DNA of 64,000 bases from Asterochloris sp. CNOR1. Lineage: Eukaryota > Chlorophyta > Trebouxiophyceae > Trebouxiales > Trebouxiaceae. Below the pieces are notes generated by a model that searched no databases, was not told the origin of the DNA, and saw only the letters and a program-made list of their open reading frames with translations. Position numbers and translations under genes: made by a program. Within the stretch, counting starts at the first letter, position 1. Every line of letters begins with the position of its first letter. Below, in pieces: positions 60,240 to 64,000 of this stretch. Location: contig OZ017755.1 in NCBI GenBank assembly GCA_963969365.1, forward strand, positions 124,001 to 188,000. Reading direction: 5' to 3'.

Positions 60240-63200
60240 TGCAGCCTTGCAGATGCTGGTCTCGAAATGCTTCTGATCCACTCGCCTGACATCACAGCCT
60301 GCAAACCGGAGAGTTGAATTGCAGCCTGAGGCACACCCCAAGCAACAATGCCGACATCGAGGCGCACGAGGGCAGCCCAGCCTCACCTGCTTCAGGTGCT
60401 CCACCTCTGCCCCCACAGAGTCACCATGAGATGATTTGGGTAATGCAAACGACCTGCAGAATGGGTTGCGGACAGACTGCCTCTGCTGCAGGGCTGACAT
60501 GGCTTCAGCATCCTCTTTTCTTTGTGCTGGCCGAGGAGCCCCCTCCTCCAGAGCAGCATCTGTACCGCCAGCTGTGCCACCGCCGCCTTCCTGCAGCAGG
60601 CTGCCGCTCTGCAACACCCCAAGGGAGGCCCCAGGCTGCTGGACCACTGTAGCCACAGCTGTGGCTGCCTGCTGGCAAGCTGGGCTGTCCAGGTCCCGCT
60701 CTGCCAGAATGTCCAGCATGTCCATTGCTCTGTCCACCACGTCATGGCCTGCACAGAACGCCCCACTCGTTACCTGCTGTCAGGTGAGGATGGCCTGGCT
60801 GGCGGCTGAGCTTCCTGAGACGCTCTGCATGTGACTGCAGCAGTGCACCGGCAGCCATGTGAGAAACCCATGCCTTCGCAAGAAGTGGTGTCTGCCAGAG
60901 CCAGCAGGCATGCCAGCGCTCTCTCTCCTGATGAAGGGTGGACAGTACCTTCTCCAGCCTAAAAGCAGTGTACAGTATGAGTTGAGCTTCCCCCCTTTGT
61001 GGGCCAGCACAGGCACTGCAGCGCACACAGCAGCCACCAAACCAAAAGACCTCCAAAGTTCTTCGGTTCGACTGTGATAAGAGGCAGTGTGTTTGTGGGC
61101 AAGGCAGGACTCCTCATATGCATAACCCTGCTGGCCAGCATCGCTGCTGCTGATATGCGAGGTCAGTGAATGGATTGCATCTATCCTAATTGGCGATGGC
61201 CAGCTTGCAGTGCTACGGCACCCTATTTGGGAGTTGAACAGCTGATGTTAGGTGCTGGGCTGCCCAACCGCATTGCCCTGACCACCACTGCTGCTGCCAA
61301 TAGCTGCCGCCCCTGCACAGTAGCTCCCGCATGCCCTTTGCGTCTGCCGTTGTCCAGCATACAACTTGTCCCAGCATGCTTGAGTGCACTCTCCCTCACC
61401 CGCCTGTCGGTGCTGTTTTTCCCGCATCATTGCCACGGCTTGCCAGCAATCACCTCAAAATAACCAGCACTCAAACCACAGCAACCACCCACACTCTGTG
61501 CCTGTGAGCTGCTGTGCATGTTGTAAAAACTGCTTCACTACCAGCAGCTGGCAGCAGCTGGGTGCCTGGGCAAGCCTGCTCACCTTCCCTGCGCTGGTCC
61601 TCAGTGCTCCCCACTGCAGCTCCAGCACTGCTATCTGCCTCCACCTGCTCCGCTAGTGGGCTTGCGTCTTCAGACACTCCCTCCACGTCAACACTATCCA
61701 GCTGGCGCAGTCTCGGCAGCGCTGCCACCAGCTGCTGCGGCAGGCCTGGCTGCGCTTGGCAGGCCGGGTTGCTGTGTACCTGCAGATGCAGGCATCTCTC
61801 TCAATGTCTCAAGCAAGAAAAAGACATTGGATGCAGAGCTGGAAGCTCCTCTCACGCCATAAGCTGGGCCACAGAAGAGGCTGATCAGCAGACCACAATC
61901 ATGTATGCCAAGCTGCAAGTCAGGGCGTGGCTGGCGCAAGACAACAGCTGGCAACAGCTGGCAAGGGTGGGCTCAGAGACGCTGTCGTTCACAGGCACTG
62001 CGTCCTGCAGGCTGGTACCTAGCCCCACTTGGGGAGGGCAGCACTGGCCGCGGCAGCAGCATTCAAGTATCCGCTCTTGTGCAGAGACTCATCCTGGCCC
62101 ATGCTGAATATTCGATAACCCGCCAGTCTTGAGGTTTGGCACCTGATACCTCACTCTGTGTGTAAGCTGGTATGAGCAGTCACTTTGTGGGGGGTGCCCA
62201 TGAGCCGCAGGAGGGACAACATAGGCCACTGGTCAAGAACAGCTTCAGGGGTCAACAACTACAGAGGGTAGTCACGCAAGACGGCCTCACAGGTGCAGGG
62301 CAAGGCTCAGGATCTCGGGGTGTCAACAGCTGGCGATTCCAGCCCGCGCAAGCAGGCGGCATCGCGGGTCAGCTAAGATCAAGTATCGATCATCATAGCC
62401 TTGCACCTGACTGAGCGGCCTGGACACAACCCTGAACTGCAGTGCGCCACCCCACACCTCTGCGTTTCGTCAGAGGCCCCCAGAAAGTCACCACCCGAGC
62501 AGATGCTGGGCAGCAGGCGCCAACAGGCAGTGCTGATGCAGATGTGAAGCACGCCCAACTAATGGCCCACCAGACAGCTGACTATGGGGAGGGCAGGCTC
62601 CGCCTGTAACAGCATGCTCTGTAATCAGCGCAGCAAACCACCAACGCAGGGGCAAGCAGACTAGACAAGGCTGCCGTCATGTGCAGCGGGTGCTAAAAGA
62701 CCAGATTCGTGGGACCTGTGAAACATGCCCTCCCTTCGTGGCATGGCCTCTCACATATTACACACTGGGTGATTGCATTTGATGTGCATGTGCACAAAAG
62801 ATGAGGTCTGTTACATCTTGCAGTGTGGCAGCCCACCTGCAGAAAGGCGATGCTGGGCGGCAGAAGAGCGCTGTCGATGCTGTGCAGCTGGTTGTGGGAC
62901 ACGTCCAGGAAGAGCAGCTGCGTCAGGTGCTCCACTCCGCTCAGCTGCAGCAGAGAAGACCTTGTAATGTGAACCAGGCAGTTGGGCGCTCCACTCATCT
63001 CAGCTGCAGCAGTGTGGGGCAGAGTACGTGTATGAGTGAGTGCCATGTGCGGCATTTGTGTGTTGTCCCATGGTCAGTTTCCCAGTCCGCTCAGCTTCAG
63101 CAGGCGGTAGTCAATGTTCAGGACGCGGCCCTCTCGTGCACAATGCTGCGGAATGAACAGCTCTGCTGCTGCACGTGAGGCCGTGTGAGAACGATTGCAG

Positions 63201-63720
63201 CTTGCTTTCACAATTGTGTTGCTAGGCAATGTGGCCACGACAGTCAGAATGTCCATCAGAGGTAGCCTGCTGGTGGGGCCATGCACAAGCGGGACTACCC
63301 CAGCGTGAACGAGCATCCCAGACAATCCCACCTGTATCTGTCTATGGTGCGCCACAGTCAGGAAGTGCGGCACTGCAAGCTGACCAGCTTCCCCAGCGCC
63401 CTCAGCAGCTCTTGGTCGCAACCGAAACTCATGTGACTCACCCCAGTCAGCCTGTTGTGCGCCACAGTCAGAAAGCGCAGCCTTGTCAGGCCGGCCAGCT
63501 CCCCCAGCCCCCGCAGCCTGTTGCGCTGCAGGTACAGGCTTTCGACGCCTGCCAGGCAGGCCACAGCTGCAGGGCTGATGCTGCTGATGCGCTCGCCGTC
63601 GCAGTGCGCCTTGCGCAGCCCTGGCAAAATTGCCTCTGTGCTGCCTCTCGTGCCTGAGCTGGAGTTGCGGTCCTTCAAAAGGTCAAGTGTCAGCTCCACG
63701 TCTGGCAGGGCATCGGCATC
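60240..63720 (-). CDS. Leucine-rich-repeat protein (LRRC46-like arrangement)
   Basis: Leftward multi-exon gene. The exon at about 63720-63444 encodes DVELTLDLLKDRN and LRRs (SISPAAVACLAGVESLYLQR, LGELAGLTRLRFLTVAHNRL). The exon at about 62950-62838 encodes HLTQLLFLDVSHNQLHSIDS. The exon at about 61782-61588 encodes an LRR cap (VAALPRLRQLDSVDVEG) then an acidic region. Exons at about 60957-60785 (RLEKVLSTLHQERERWHACW) and 60745-60430 (AMDMLDILAERDLDSPACQQ) add a helical tail. The LTL..L..RN lead-in, four LRRs and LP.L..LD cap resemble LRRC46-type proteins, several of which are ciliary. LRRs bind proteins; the partner is unknown. Boundaries are approximate and a 5' exon may lie to the right. 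Confidence 0.6.
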
Positions 63721-64000
63721 TGCCTGGGGGCAGAGACAGCAGCGCTTAGTTGGAAGGGTAGCAGCTGTCTCTGTGCGCACTGCCCTGCCAGCACGGGACA
63801 TGCCCTCAGCCACGACCTCTAGCGACAGCTCCTGGTCTTGCAGGGCATCTGTTTGAGCCTATAGCTGGGCAGCAGCGCTTGACTGTGGCCCATTGAATGG
63901 CACGGCTGTCATTGCGGTTGGTGCCCTGCCTGCGCTAAAGTGGCGATCAGCCAGGGTGCTCTGGCAATAGCTTCTGGTTGGCCAGGATATCTGCTGCTGC
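63721..64000. other. Right edge, upstream of the LRR exon
   Basis: Intron or 5' part of the LRR gene. A short duplication of CAGACAGCAGCGCTT/GGGCAGCAGCGCTTGACTG near 63730 and 63866 continues the tandem-duplication theme. No exon called. Confidence 0.4.

Overview
The window is nuclear DNA of a green alga carrying one complete integrated virus. The flanks are GC-rich, and their genes are cut by many short GT-AG introns whose acceptors nearly always read (C)TGCAG. They encode plant/algal proteins: a LUX/PCL1-type GARP factor, a plastid DUF2854 protein, a GT90/CAP10 glycosyltransferase, an organelle-type 5'-3' exonuclease, a GYF-domain protein, an ALKBH9/10-type RNA demethylase and a tRNA-Gly. 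A chlorophyte, probably trebouxiophyte (Chlorella-like), fits best; this is inference from gene content and intron style.

Layout. 1-6839: 3' part of a thrombospondin/EGF-type membrane protein gene (+). 7458-8648: GARP factor (-). 10534-10604: tRNA-Gly(CCC). 11019-14930: 5'-3' exonuclease (-). 16099-19122: GT90 (-). 19969-21545: DUF2854 (-). 21981-23545: six-exon GYF gene (+). 23650-47833: integrated Polinton-like virus (PLV). 48212-53405: exons of a low-complexity protein (+), perhaps the N-terminal part of the ALKBH gene at 54156-59275 (+). 60240-63720: leucine-rich-repeat gene (-), running toward the right edge.

The virus is 24,184 bp, bounded by 166-bp terminal inverted repeats that I find identical, and flanked by GTGCAC on both sides, read as a 6-bp target-site duplication. 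Its core (26053-45252) is AT-richer, intronless and tightly packed. A leftward block encodes the major capsid protein, penton-like minor capsid protein, packaging ATPase and accessory virion proteins. A rightward block encodes two fibre proteins, two small proteins, a 1348-residue polymerase/helicase/HNH-like fusion and an rve integrase. The blocks diverge from a 23-bp promoter gap. All visible viral reading frames are open, so the copy looks recent.

The two arms of the virus differ from the core. Each carries one outward-facing gene with spliceosomal introns and host-like composition: a three-exon F-box/coiled-coil gene on the left and a seven-exon alanine-rich, Cys/His-cluster gene on the right. 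Their introns remove cleanly in frame, and their first codons are nearly the same. They look like eukaryotic cargo carried by the virus and are the least explained part of the window.

A second theme is in the host DNA. Many introns hold tandem, decaying copies of the edge of the neighbouring exon together with its splice site ('ghost exon edges'), in at least four genes.
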